Below, in pieces: positions 8,198 to 17,628 of a stretch of 64,000 nucleotides of DNA (position 1 is the stretch's first letter; each line of letters opens with the position of its first letter). The notes under the pieces are model-generated. The model made no database searches. It was not told where the DNA came from and saw only the letters and a program-made list of their open reading frames with translations. Source of the DNA: JAXDTI01 sp034090045 (GTDB taxonomy: Bacteria > Actinomycetota > Actinomycetes > Actinomycetales > Actinomycetaceae); assembly GCA_034090045.1 (NCBI GenBank), contig JAXDTI010000008.1:57497-121496 (forward strand). The letters run 5' to 3'. A program made the translations under genes and the position numbers.

Positions 8198-10888
8198 ATG
8201 GCGCTATTCACCGACCCCCGAAAACACGATGACCTGGAAAAACTGGTTCTCGGAGCCGCAGAAGTACCACAGCGGGTCACCCCCGATGGTCTCGAAGAAA
8301 AATGGGGAACAAATTGGAAAGAAACCGAAACCTACAAATACAGTGACGACACCGAACGGGAGCAGGTATTTTCCATCGACACTCCCCCACCAACCGCCTC
8401 CGGATCCCTGCATATCGGCCATGTTTTCTCCTATACCCACACGGATCTGCTGGCTCGCTACCAGCGGATGCGAGGTAAGAACGTGTTTTACCCGATGGGT
8501 TGGGATGATAACGGGCTGCCGACTGAGCGGCGGGCACAAAACTATTACGGGGTGCGATGCGATCCGACGCTACCCTACGATCCGGACTTCAAACCGCCTT
8601 TCGAGGGTGGTGACGGAAAATCGGTAAAGGCCCGAGACCAGGTACCGATTTCGCGCAAAAACTTTATTGAACTGTGCGAACGTCTCACAAAAGAGGACGA
8701 AAAGGCTTTCGAGATGCTCTGGCGCACCCTGGGTCTGTCGGTGGATTGGACACACCAGTACCAGACAATTTCACGGGATTCGCAAATGGTTGCGCAGACC
8801 GCTTTTCTGCGTAACCTCTCTCGCGGCGAAGCCTATCAACAGGATGCGCCGGGTCTGTGGGATGTGACGTTCCAAACCGCGGTCGCGCAAGCTGAACTGG
8901 AGTCCCGCGAATATCCCGGTTTCTACCACAAACTCGCTTTCCACCGCCCCGGTGGCGAGCCGGTCTATATCGAAACCACCCGTCCGGAACTCTTGGGTGC
9001 GTGCTGTGCGCTGATTGCCCATCCAGAGGATGAACGCTATAAACATCTGTTCGGCACCACAGTGACCAGTCCGCTGTTCGACGTGGAACTGCCCGTACTG
9101 GCGCATCCAGCCGCTGAAATCGACAAGGGGGCAGGTATCGCCATGTGCTGCACATTTGGCGATGTCACCGATGTTGAGTGGTGGCGGGATTTGGAACTAC
9201 CAACCCGTGTCATTCTAGGTAAAGACGGGCGGATCCTGCCCGAAACACCCGATTGGATCAAGTCGGAACGCGGACGGCAAATATACGGCGAAACCGCAGG
9301 TAAGAGCACCTATACGGCACGCGAAATTATCGTTGAAGCGCTGCGTGAATCCGGTGAGATGGTTGGCGAACCAGAAAAAACGATGCGTAACACGAACTTT
9401 TTTGAAAAGGGCGAGAAGCCACTGGAGATTGTGATGAGCCGGCAGTGGTACATCCGCAACGGCGGTTCCGAATACACCCGAGAAACCCGCAAAAAGAACC
9501 TGCAACAGGAGCTGCTGGAGCGCGGCAACCAGGTCGAGTTTCATCCAGCCCACATGCGGGTGCGCTACGCGAACTGGGTGAACGGCTTGAACTCCGACTG
9601 GTTGATTTCACGGCAGCGTTTCTTTGGTGTGCCACTACCACTGTGGTATGCGATTGGTGATTCCGGTCAGGTTGATTACGATCGAGTATTGACTCCGAGC
9701 GAAGACATGCTACCTGTAGACCCGACCGTAGATGTGCCTGCCGGATACACCGAAGGCCAGCGAGACCAGCCGGGCGGATTTACCGCCGAAGTTGACATTA
9801 TGGACACCTGGGCTACCAGTTCTCTCACCCCGCAGATTGCGACCGGATGGTTGCGCAACCAGCGGCTCTTTGAACAGACCTATCCGATGGATATTCGCCC
9901 GCAGGGTCAAGACATTATTCGTACCTGGCTGTTTTCCACGGTGGTGCGATCGCACCTGGAGTTTGACGCGATACCGTGGCGGCACGCCACGATTTCCGGT
10001 TGGATTCTCGACCCGGATCACAAAAAGATGTCAAAATCCAAAGGCAATGTGGTAACACCTATCGACCTGCTGGAAAAGCACGGCGCGGACGCGGTGCGTT
10101 ACTGGGCTGCCTCGGCACGGCTGGGCACTGACGCGGCTTTTGAAGAACAGCAAATCAAGGTTGGCAGACGCCTGGCCATGAAAGTTCTCAACGCCGCCAA
10201 GTTCGCGCTCGGCATGGGAGGTGAGAACGACCTGAGTCTGGATCCGGCACTGGTCACAGCCCCGCTCGACCAGGCGATGCTGGCTGAATTGCGTTTGGTG
10301 ATTGAGAAAGCCACCAAAGGTTTCGAAAGTTTCGATCACACCCGCGCCCTGGAAGTAACAGAATCGTTCTTTTGGCATTTCTGTGATGACTATATTGAGC
10401 TGGTGAAGCGCCGCGCCGCTGACTATGAAGGTGACGGAGATCCGACACTGGTCACTTCGGCACGCACCGCCCTCAACATCGCGGTTGACATTTGGGTTCG
10501 TTTACTCGCGCCATTCCTGCCCTATGTTACCGAAGAGGTTTGGTCCTGGTATCGGGAGGGGTCGGTACACACCGCGCACTGGCCGCGAAGCGACTGGCTC
10601 GCTGCCGTTGATGGTGACCCGGACCTGTTCGTTGCGGCCGGTGAGGCGCTCACTGTGCTGCGCCGAATCAAGTCGGAGGCAAAAGTATCTCCGCGCACCC
10701 CGATCGAGGCAGTAACACTCACCGTGCCGGAGGATATGCGGGGCGCCGTGGAGGCGGTGCTGCCCGATGTGACCGCCGCCGCGAATGTAACCGGGGAACT
10801 GACACTCCAAACAACTTTGGAAGAGACCTATACCACTTCCGATGCGGTTTTGGGTGAACCGCCAGCAAAAAAACCAAAACAGGTCTAG
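8198..10888 (+). CDS. valS: Valyl-tRNA synthetase
   Basis: Class I synthetase charging tRNA-Val; 896 aa from the ATG at 8198. I chose this start because AAGGAG lies about 10 nt upstream and MALFTDPRKHDD begins the conserved part; an in-frame ATG at 8069 would add 43 residues without family support. HIGH is at residues 72-75 and KMSKS at 610-614. The CP1 editing domain and anticodon-binding domain follow. The C-terminal coiled-coil arm of E. coli-type ValRS is not apparent, and motifs such as WDDNGLPTER place it with the archaeal-like short ValRS seen in some actinobacteria. The 212 bp upstream contain no recognisable T-box core. Confidence 0.97.
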   Translation: MALFTDPRKHDDLEKLVLGAAEVPQRVTPDGLEEKWGTNWKETETYKYSDDTEREQVFSIDTPPPTASGSLHIGHVFSYTHTDLLARYQRMRGKNVFYPMGWDDNGLPTERRAQNYYGVRCDPTLPYDPDFKPPFEGGDGKSVKARDQVPISRKNFIELCERLTKEDEKAFEMLWRTLGLSVDWTHQYQTISRDSQMVAQTAFLRNLSRGEAYQQDAPGLWDVTFQTAVAQAELESREYPGFYHKLAFHRPGGEPVYIETTRPELLGACCALIAHPEDERYKHLFGTTVTSPLFDVELPVLAHPAAEIDKGAGIAMCCTFGDVTDVEWWRDLELPTRVILGKDGRILPETPDWIKSERGRQIYGETAGKSTYTAREIIVEALRESGEMVGEPEKTMRNTNFFEKGEKPLEIVMSRQWYIRNGGSEYTRETRKKNLQQELLERGNQVEFHPAHMRVRYANWVNGLNSDWLISRQRFFGVPLPLWYAIGDSGQVDYDRVLTPSEDMLPVDPTVDVPAGYTEGQRDQPGGFTAEVDIMDTWATSSLTPQIATGWLRNQRLFEQTYPMDIRPQGQDIIRTWLFSTVVRSHLEFDAIPWRHATISGWILDPDHKKMSKSKGNVVTPIDLLEKHGADAVRYWAASARLGTDAAFEEQQIKVGRRLAMKVLNAAKFALGMGGENDLSLDPALVTAPLDQAMLAELRLVIEKATKGFESFDHTRALEVTESFFWHFCDDYIELVKRRAADYEGDGDPTLVTSARTALNIAVDIWVRLLAPFLPYVTEEVWSWYREGSVHTAHWPRSDWLAAVDGDPDLFVAAGEALTVLRRIKSEAKVSPRTPIEAVTLTVPEDMRGAVEAVLPDVTAAANVTGELTLQTTLEETYTTSDAVLGEPPAKKPKQV

Positions 10889-10923
10889 ATTATTCGCCAA
10901 CCGAAAAACCCCAGAGGAGAGAC

Positions 10924-12825
10924 ATGGCTAACACAGTTATTAAGGGTATCGACAAGGTTCCCCACGGCGCAGTCGAGATTGCCGGTAAACCCGGAGAGCT
11001 CAGCGAGTTTAAACAAGTTAACATTGACGAACTCGAAGAATGGATGAATATCGCCTGGACTTTCCGTAGGCGCCTGGAAACCGACCCGAATCAGGTGGCT
11101 ATTGAACGCAAAACCCAGATGGGTAACACCTGGCGTCCCGTTACCGCACAGGAGTTTTCTGAGGAAATGGATTCGGTGGCGCGCGGCTTTATTGGTCTCG
11201 GTCTCAAACCCGGAGATCGGATCGCGATTCTGGGGCCCACATCATATGAATGGACGCTGCTGGATATGGCGGCACTGTCTATCGGCCTGGTGGTGGTACC
11301 CATTTATGAAACCGACTCGGCTGAACAGATCTCCTGGATCCTGGGAGATTCCGCTCCACGACTTGCCGTGGTGTTTAACCAGACCGCGGCACAGTTACTC
11401 ACCACACTGATTGAGAAAGACAACGTTGATTGCCGATTGTTCTCGCTGGCTTCCTCAGGTATGGTTCAGATTATCCGTGCCGGAGCAAATGTGGCACAGG
11501 CCGCAGTGGAATCCTATGCCGAAGCAGTGCACCTCAGTAACATTGCCACGATCGTTTACACCTCCGGAACCACCGGCAAACCCAAGGGAGTGGTAATCAC
11601 TCACCGGATGGTGGTTCAGCTCGTCGTGAACGGTATCCAATATATGCCTACCGTGGTGAACACAAAAAAGGCACGCTGTTTGCTGTTCCTACCTTTGGCG
11701 CACGTGTATGGCCGACTTATTCAGTTCTATAGTCTCGGCGGACCAGGCGTTCTCGGACACGTTCCAGATACGAAGAACCTACTAGCCGATGTGGCGGCGT
11801 TCCGTCCGACCTATCTGATAGCGGTGCCCAGAGTTTTGGAAAAGGTCTATAACGCCGCAGACGCGAAAGCCGGCAGAGGCTTAAAACTGCGTCTCTTCCG
11901 GTGGTCAGCGGCCAGTGCGATCTCTTGGTCAAAGGCTCTCGACACCGAGACCGGTCCCAGCGTAATCCAAAAATTCCGTCACCGGTTCTACTACACGCTG
12001 GTGACAAAGAAAATCGCGGATCTGCTGGGTGGACGGGTGCGCCATATTATCTCCGGCGGCGGGCCGCTGGGGTTGCGCCTAAACCACTTTTTCCGCGGTA
12101 TCGGCATTATTGTGATGGAGGGATACGGACTCACCGAAACTATCGGCCCTATCACCGTGAACCTGCCTGACCTGTTAAAAGTCGGTTCCGTGGGACGCGC
12201 AATACCCGGAGCTAGCATCCGGATCGCCGATGACGGTGAAATCCAGGTCTACGGCGATACCGTAACCCCCGGCTACTACAACAATGATGAAGCCAACGCC
12301 GCGGCCTTTACCGAAGACGGATGGTTCAAAACCGGAGATAAAGGTCGCATGGACGAGCAGGGGTTCCTCTATATCACCGGACGCATGAAAGACATTATCG
12401 TCACCGCCGGTGGCAAGAATGTTGCGCCCGAGATTTTGGAAGATCGGTTGCGCGGACACCCGCTGGTGTCCCAAGTCGTCGTGGTAGGTGACCGCCGCCC
12501 CTTCATATCGGCGCTAATCACGCTGGATGCCGAGATGCTGCCCGGATGGCTCACCAACCACGGGTTGCCGCCCATGGACGTGGTAGAGGCCGCCAGCAAC
12601 CCGAAAGTTGTTGCGAGTATCCAAAAGGGTGTGGAGCGAGCAAATCGTGCTGTTTCACGCGCCGAGTCTATTCGCAAGATTCGGATATTAAACACCGATT
12701 TTACTGAAGAAAATGGGCTTCTCACCCCCTCACTAAAGATAAAACGAGGGGTCGTGAACAAAAAGTTCGCTTCTGAAATCGATGAGATTTACGGCGGGCC
12801 TATTCAGGAAGAACAGTTGGGTTAG
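10924..12825 (+). CDS. Long-chain fatty acid-CoA ligase (FadD15-type AMP-forming)
   Basis: 633 aa adenylate-forming enzyme that activates fatty acids to acyl-CoA, probably at the inner membrane face. The AMP-binding P-loop IVYTSGTTGKPKG starts at residue 210. GYGLTETIG is the A5 motif, with the A7/A8 region (WFKTGDKG, GRMKDIIV) near the C-terminus. The ATG follows AGAGGAGAG. It lies 35 bp after valS on the same strand and may be cotranscribed. A weak hairpin follows the stop. Confidence 0.93.
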   Translation: MANTVIKGIDKVPHGAVEIAGKPGELSEFKQVNIDELEEWMNIAWTFRRRLETDPNQVAIERKTQMGNTWRPVTAQEFSEEMDSVARGFIGLGLKPGDRIAILGPTSYEWTLLDMAALSIGLVVVPIYETDSAEQISWILGDSAPRLAVVFNQTAAQLLTTLIEKDNVDCRLFSLASSGMVQIIRAGANVAQAAVESYAEAVHLSNIATIVYTSGTTGKPKGVVITHRMVVQLVVNGIQYMPTVVNTKKARCLLFLPLAHVYGRLIQFYSLGGPGVLGHVPDTKNLLADVAAFRPTYLIAVPRVLEKVYNAADAKAGRGLKLRLFRWSAASAISWSKALDTETGPSVIQKFRHRFYYTLVTKKIADLLGGRVRHIISGGGPLGLRLNHFFRGIGIIVMEGYGLTETIGPITVNLPDLLKVGSVGRAIPGASIRIADDGEIQVYGDTVTPGYYNNDEANAAAFTEDGWFKTGDKGRMDEQGFLYITGRMKDIIVTAGGKNVAPEILEDRLRGHPLVSQVVVVGDRRPFISALITLDAEMLPGWLTNHGLPPMDVVEAASNPKVVASIQKGVERANRAVSRAESIRKIRILNTDFTEENGLLTPSLKIKRGVVNKKFASEIDEIYGGPIQEEQLG

Positions 12826-12878
12826 CACCTTGCAGACAGGCTTCCGGGCACGGTTTTAACACTGTGCGCGGGGTTTAG

Positions 12879-13637
12879 TTACTGTTCCCCGCGGAGTTTA
12901 TTCAGGAACTGGCGGGTGCGGGGCGCTGTCGGGTTGTGAATCAACTCGTAGGCGGATCCCTCCTCCAGTACCGTGCCGCCATCCATGAACACGGCGCGAT
13001 CAGCAACCTCAGCTGCAAAATCCATTTCGTGGGTGACAATCACCATCGTCATATTCTCAGCGGCTAGCGAACGGATAATCTGCAGGATTTCACCGGTCAG
13101 TTCCGGGTCGAGAGCACTGGTCGGCTCGTCAAAAAAAAGCATCCGTGGTTTTAACGCCAGGGCGCGAGCGATCGCTACTCGCTGTTGCTGACCGCCGGAA
13201 AGCTCGGATGGGTGAGCATCCCCCTTATCTGCCAGGTTCATGCGCTTCAGCAGTGCCAGCGCCTCCCCGCGCACCTCTTCAGGGTTGCGTTTCTGCACCT
13301 TTATTGGAGCATCGGTGAGGTTACGCAGCACCGTCCAGTGCGGGAACAGATTGAAGTCCTGAAACACCAAACCAAAGTCATGTCGGAAACGCTTCTCGTC
13401 TCCCTTTGAAACCTTCACGCCGTCTCGTTTAGCCAGCGCCAACTCTCCGTGGTAGTGAATCTCACCAGAATCCATTTCCTCCAGGAACGTGCAGCAGCGC
13501 AGCAGAGTAGATTTGCCGGAGCCGGAGGGACCTAGTACCGCCAACACTTCACCGGCTTCAACTGAGAGTGAAACCCCGTCGAGAACCCGATTATTCCCGA
13601 AGCTTTTCTCAATGCCGGTGACCGTTAACGCTTCCAT
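12879..13637 (-). CDS. Polar amino acid ABC transporter, ATP-binding protein
   Basis: 252 aa GlnQ/HisP-type ATPase energising uptake with the permease and binding protein encoded just upstream. Walker A GPSGSGKST, Q-loop, signature LSGGQQQR, Walker B MLFFDEP and the switch His (VTHEMDF) are all present. I chose the ATG at 13637 because GGGGAG precedes it at 6 nt and MEALTVTGIEKSF matches family N-termini; an upstream GTG would add 12 residues that overlap the permease end. The gap to the permease is 16 nt. The amino acid transported is not deducible. Confidence 0.95.
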   Translation of the reverse strand: MEALTVTGIEKSFGNNRVLDGVSLSVEAGEVLAVLGPSGSGKSTLLRCCTFLEEMDSGEIHYHGELALAKRDGVKVSKGDEKRFRHDFGLVFQDFNLFPHWTVLRNLTDAPIKVQKRNPEEVRGEALALLKRMNLADKGDAHPSELSGGQQQRVAIARALALKPRMLFFDEPTSALDPELTGEILQIIRSLAAENMTMVIVTHEMDFAAEVADRAVFMDGGTVLEEGSAYELIHNPTAPRTRQFLNKLRGEQ

Positions 13638-13653
13638 GTGTGCTCCCCTGTTC

Positions 13654-14307
13654 TCAACGAATCGCGTAGACACCCATGCGTCGCTCGATGCGCTCCATCA
13701 CGAAAGCCACCAGCAGATTGAATACCCAATAGAACAGCCCGGCCGCCACGAAAGGCATCATAGAGGTAGAAGAAGCTGCGATCTGTTTCGCGATCGTAAA
13801 CATTTCCGCATAGGCGATAGCAAAGGCCAGTGAAGTGTCCTTTACCAGGGTAATAACCTCGTTGGTTATGGATGGCATCACAGTCCTAAACATTTGCGGC
13901 AACTTTATTGTCATAAAGGTGCGTGCCGGTGAATAGCCGAGCACGAAAGCCGCCTCGGACTGTCCAACCGGGATTGCCTGGAATCCGCCACGATAGATCT
14001 CCGCGAAGTAGGCAGCATAGTTGATGGCGAAAGCAATAATCACCGCCCAAAAGCGATACTGTGGCGTGATTTGGATACCGAAAATGAAGAACGGCCCGAA
14101 ATACACCACCAGTAGCTGGAGCATGAGCGGGGTACCACGCATTATCGAAATATAAAGCTGCACCAGCCAAGCCAGTGGTCGAAAACGACTCACCCGCCCG
14201 CCGTAAACTATCAGCCCCAAAGGCATTGAGAGCACCAGGGTGAGCACGAATATCAGCATGGTTTGCAGCATCCCGCCAGTGAGTTGTTGCAGGTCAACCA
14301 AATCCAT
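13654..14307 (-). CDS. Polar amino acid ABC transporter, permease
   Basis: 217 aa HisM/GlnP-type inner-membrane subunit with about five transmembrane segments. The coupling-helix EAA loop is visible at about residues 105-160 (VGQSEAAFVLGYS followed by IKLPQMFRTVMPSITNE). It is the middle gene of a binding protein-permease-ATPase operon. Only one permease gene is present, so the transporter is probably a homodimeric channel. Confidence 0.95.
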   Translation of the reverse strand: MDLVDLQQLTGGMLQTMLIFVLTLVLSMPLGLIVYGGRVSRFRPLAWLVQLYISIMRGTPLMLQLLVVYFGPFFIFGIQITPQYRFWAVIIAFAINYAAYFAEIYRGGFQAIPVGQSEAAFVLGYSPARTFMTIKLPQMFRTVMPSITNEVITLVKDTSLAFAIAYAEMFTIAKQIAASSTSMMPFVAAGLFYWVFNLLVAFVMERIERRMGVYAIR

Positions 14308-14331
14308 AATTTGTGCGTCCCCCGGCGGTAA

Positions 14332-15150
14332 TTACTTCTCAGTGATGATGCTGTCTTGGATGCCCCATTTTTCAGCGATCTGCGCGAAAGTGCCATCATC
14401 GATCATCTCATCGATGGTTTTTTGAACCTGATCACGCAGTGCTGTGTTGCCTTTCTTGAAGCCGATACCGTACTTTTCGGAATAACCGGAATCGAATTGC
14501 ACGATGGTGTACTCATCGCCATTGGCACGGTTCATCAGTTGATAGCGTGCCACACCCGAGTCAATAGCGACTGCCTGGGCGCCCCCGGAATCGATGGTGA
14601 GGAAAGCATCGTTATAGTTCGCTACCTGGGTGAGATCCTTGAAAGACTCCGTGATTGCCTTATTCTCTTCGTTCTCAAGAGCAGCCAGACCGGAAGAATC
14701 AGCTTGTACCAGCACATTCTTTCCAGCCAGGTCGGCTGTGGACTTAATAGCACTGTCTTTCTTTACCGCGAAAACAATCTCGTTATTCACGTATGCGCGA
14801 GACCAGGTGTAATCATCTTCACGACCGTCCATAGTGAAGCCATTCCAGATACAGTCAATGGTTCCAGATTTCAGCTCCATATCTTTCGCATCCCAGTCGA
14901 TTGGCTGGGGAACCATCGTCCACTCGTTACGTTTCGCAACCTCTGCAGCCAAATCCAGATCAAAACCGGTGTATTCCCCGCTATCATCCTTGAAACCGTA
15001 GGGCGGAAACTCGGCATCGAAACCTACAGTAAAGGTATCTCCGGCGGCTTTCGTGGAGCCACCGTCAGCCTGATTCGCACCACCACAGGCACCGAGAGTA
15101 AGAGCCATAAAGAAACCGGCGACAGCGGCCAGGGTTTTCTGCAGCTTCAT
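14332..15150 (-). CDS. Polar amino acid ABC transporter, substrate-binding lipoprotein
   Basis: 272 aa from the ATG at 15150 (GAGAAAG upstream). An upstream in-frame start would add 36 non-family residues and overlap the chorismate mutase stop, so I rejected it. The N-terminus is a lipoprotein signal: MKLQKT, a hydrophobic core, then lipobox LGAC with Cys at about residue 22. A Gly/Ser-rich linker leads into an SBP_bac_3 periplasmic-binding fold (FTVGFDAEFPPYGF, GFDLDLA). It captures an amino acid outside the membrane for the downstream permease and ATPase. Confidence 0.94.
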   Translation of the reverse strand: MKLQKTLAAVAGFFMALTLGACGGANQADGGSTKAAGDTFTVGFDAEFPPYGFKDDSGEYTGFDLDLAAEVAKRNEWTMVPQPIDWDAKDMELKSGTIDCIWNGFTMDGREDDYTWSRAYVNNEIVFAVKKDSAIKSTADLAGKNVLVQADSSGLAALENEENKAITESFKDLTQVANYNDAFLTIDSGGAQAVAIDSGVARYQLMNRANGDEYTIVQFDSGYSEKYGIGFKKGNTALRDQVQKTIDEMIDDGTFAQIAEKWGIQDSIITEK

Positions 15151-15188
15151 GTTCACAACTTTCTCACTAAGGGGTAAAGACAAGCTCA

Positions 15189-15218
15189 AGTTTAACAGAG
15201 CGCGGTGCAGTACTTGAA
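15189..15218 (-). promoter_or_regulatory. Putative promoter of the amino acid ABC transporter operon
   Basis: On the minus strand TTCAAG (15218-15213) and TAAACT (15194-15189) are 18 bp apart, in the 104-bp gap between chorismate mutase and the binding protein. It would allow the transporter to be expressed apart from the clp operon. Eye inspection only. Confidence 0.35.
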
Positions 15219-15254
15219 TCAGTCTCATCAGGCAGCGACACCGAAACTTGCTGC

Positions 15255-15581
15255 TCAATGGTGCATTGATTCGCGAATAACCTCGTGATGACGAATGACT
15301 TCCTCAACGATGAACTTCAAAAACTTCTCGGCGAACACCGGATCCAGCCCGGATTCTTCAGCGAGTGCCCGCAACCGTGCGACCTGGCGTGCCTCGCGAG
15401 CCGGATCCTCCGGGGGCAGGTCGTGCTCTGCCTTTATCTCCCCCACGTGTTTAGTGCACTTGAAACGCTCCGCTAACAGGTGAACCAACGCTGCATCGAT
15501 GTTATCTATAGTTGCGCGGGCAGCAGCCAGCTCCGCGGGCACCCGCATGGCGGTGTCTTCGGGTGAAGCTTCGACACTCAT
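15255..15581 (-). CDS. Chorismate mutase (AroQ type, short)
   Basis: 108 aa, all-helical AroQ fold converting chorismate to prephenate for Phe/Tyr synthesis. The helix-1 pattern IDNIDAALVHLLAERF, then VGEIKAEHDLPPEDPAREARQV, matches single-domain actinobacterial mutases. These are known in mycobacteria and corynebacteria to need DAHP synthase for full activity; no DAHP synthase is in this window. The ATG at 15581 overlaps the clpX stop by 4 nt (ATGA), so it is translationally coupled to clpX. Confidence 0.9.
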   Translation of the reverse strand: MSVEASPEDTAMRVPAELAAARATIDNIDAALVHLLAERFKCTKHVGEIKAEHDLPPEDPAREARQVARLRALAEESGLDPVFAEKFLKFIVEEVIRHHEVIRESMHH

Positions 15582-16855
15582 GCGCTCATCTTTCCAGAGA
15601 CATCTCGAACCGAGTCGTCCTCACCCTCGATGCTTTCGATGAACTGCGGGGCTGCCCGGCGCAGTACCACGTCTTGAGTGATTGTTACCGCGCGCACATT
15701 CGGGCGTGAAGGCACCTCGAACATTATTTCGCTGAGCACCTCTTCCATCAGTGAGGACAGTGCCCGGGCTCCGGTGCCCCGATCGGTGGCAATACGTGCG
15801 ATAGCCTGCAAGGCTTCATCGGTGAAAGTCAAATCAACGCCATCGAGATCGAAAAGCATCTCATATTGTTTAACCAGGGAATTTTTGGGTTCCTGCAAGA
15901 CCCTAACGAGGTCTTTTTCCTCCAGGGCAGAGACATGAGTCATCACCGGTAAACGACCAATAAACTCCGGAATCATACCGTACTCATGTAGGTCTTCTGG
16001 TGTTATCTGCCGGTATAGGTCGCCAATTTCCTCGCTGGATTTCAGCTCTGACCCGAAACCGGTTGACCGTTTCCCGAGACGGGTCTTTACAACCTGTTCG
16101 ATTCCGGCAAATGCCCCGGCAGCGATAAACAGAATACCGCCGGTGTCGATTTCTATGAACTCCTGGTGAGGATGTTTGCGACCTCCCTGTGGCGGAACCG
16201 AAGCAATAGTGCCCTCTATTATCTTCAATAGTGCCTGTTGCACACCCTCACCGGAAACATCCCTGGTGATAGAGGCACCTTCGGCTTTGCGGGCAATCTT
16301 GTCAATCTCGTCAATATAGATGATGCCGCGCTCGGCCTTTTTCACGTCATTATCTGCTGCCTGAATCAGGCGTAGCAATATATTTTCAACATCCTCACCT
16401 ACATAACCCGCCTCAGTGAGCGCGGTCGCATCCACAATAGCGAAAGGCACATCCAGCATCTTCGCTAGGGTACGCGCCAAATGAGTTTTCCCGGTTCCCG
16501 TGGGACCAACCAGCAGGATATTTGACTTCGTCAACGACATGTCTATTTTTGCGCCACGTTCTTTTGCGCGCACCCGCTTGTAGTGGTTATAGACCGCAAC
16601 CGAAAGCGCCCGTTTCGCATCATCCTGACCCACAACATACTGATTCAGGAACTCGTAGATCTCTTTCGGTACGGGAAGTTTAGTGAGGCTAGATTCGTTT
16701 TGGGAGCTGATTTCCTCCTCAATGATTTCGGTACATAAATCTATACACTCATTGCATATATACACGCCAGGCCCGGCAACGAGCTTTCGCACCTGCTTTT
16801 GACTCTTGGAGCAAAAAGAACACTTGAGCAGTTCGCGACCATCCGCACCGACCAC
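15578..16855 (-). CDS. clpX: ATP-dependent protease ATP-binding subunit ClpX
   Basis: AAA+ unfoldase that feeds substrates into ClpP; 425 aa. The start chosen is the GTG at 16855, behind GGAAGGAG at 7 nt, because it begins just before the zinc-binding domain (CSFC near residues 12-15, paired with CNEC). A more distal GTG would add 24 unrelated residues. Walker A GPTGTGKTHLA, Walker B IIYIDEIDKI, the RKHPHQEF segment and sensor GTGARAL are present. It is the third gene of clpP1-clpP2-clpX. Confidence 0.97.
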   Translation of the reverse strand: MVGADGRELLKCSFCSKSQKQVRKLVAGPGVYICNECIDLCTEIIEEEISSQNESSLTKLPVPKEIYEFLNQYVVGQDDAKRALSVAVYNHYKRVRAKERGAKIDMSLTKSNILLVGPTGTGKTHLARTLAKMLDVPFAIVDATALTEAGYVGEDVENILLRLIQAADNDVKKAERGIIYIDEIDKIARKAEGASITRDVSGEGVQQALLKIIEGTIASVPPQGGRKHPHQEFIEIDTGGILFIAAGAFAGIEQVVKTRLGKRSTGFGSELKSSEEIGDLYRQITPEDLHEYGMIPEFIGRLPVMTHVSALEEKDLVRVLQEPKNSLVKQYEMLFDLDGVDLTFTDEALQAIARIATDRGTGARALSSLMEEVLSEIMFEVPSRPNVRAVTITQDVVLRRAAPQFIESIEGEDDSVRDVSGKMSA

Positions 16856-16974
16856 TTCGCAACTCCTTCCGAAAGAACTCCTGTTAAAAACCCTAAGCTG
16901 AAAGGAGTTTTCGTGCATCCGCAACACGCACCCACTCGGGAACTAGCAGCAAGCAGGTTTGTGTCACGGCGTGG

Positions 16975-17628
16975 TCAGTTCTTGGTTTTACGAGAATCAA
17001 GCACCTGATCGACTATGCCGTAGTCTAGAGCCTCCGTGGCGGTAAGAATCTTGTCACGATCGATGTCTTGACGAACCTGCGCCACATCTTTGCCAGTGTG
17101 TTTAGCCAGGGTTTCTTCCAACCAGATGCGCATTCGTTCAATCTCGGTAGCCACAATCTCAATATCGGTAGCCTGTCCCTGCATACCCTGCATAGCGGGC
17201 TGGTGAATCAGTACGCGCGCATTCGGCAACATCAGCCGCCGTCCCGGAGCCCCGGCAGCCAAAAGCACCGCTGCCGCAGATGCGGCCTGACCCAGACAGA
17301 CCGTTTGGATCTGGGGTTTTATGTACTGCATGGTGTCATATATTGCGGTGAGCGCGGTTAGGGAACCACCCGGGGAATTTATATACATGGTGATTGGCGA
17401 ATCCGGATCCATGGACTCAAGTACCAGCAACTGAGCCATGACATCATCGGCTGAAGCGTCATCAACCTGCACCCCGAGGAAAACAATTCGATCTTCGAAG
17501 AGTTTCGCGTACGGGTCTTGACGTTTATACCCGTAGGCGGTGCGTTCTTCGAAGGTCGGTAGCACGTAGCGGGCATTCGGCATCATGGGTGCCGACATAA
17601 TACCCTGTGGCATCATATCCATGCTCAC
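16975..17628 (-). CDS. clpP2: ATP-dependent Clp protease proteolytic subunit ClpP2
   Basis: 217 aa serine peptidase subunit. The catalytic triad is Ser117 (GQAAS), His142 (IHQP) and Asp192. The Met-rich N-terminus (first about 20 residues) is a likely propeptide. In actinobacteria ClpP1 and ClpP2 form a mixed two-ring peptidase; this is the second member. Its ATG overlaps the clpP1 stop by 4 nt, and clpX follows after 119 bp. Confidence 0.96.
   Translation of the reverse strand: MSMDMMPQGIMSAPMMPNARYVLPTFEERTAYGYKRQDPYAKLFEDRIVFLGVQVDDASADDVMAQLLVLESMDPDSPITMYINSPGGSLTALTAIYDTMQYIKPQIQTVCLGQAASAAAVLLAAGAPGRRLMLPNARVLIHQPAMQGMQGQATDIEIVATEIERMRIWLEETLAKHTGKDVAQVRQDIDRDKILTATEALDYGIVDQVLDSRKTKN

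Noticed and set aside
12848..12867. Terminator after the acyl-CoA synthetase
   Set aside because: The hairpin has only six pairs including a wobble and no U-run.
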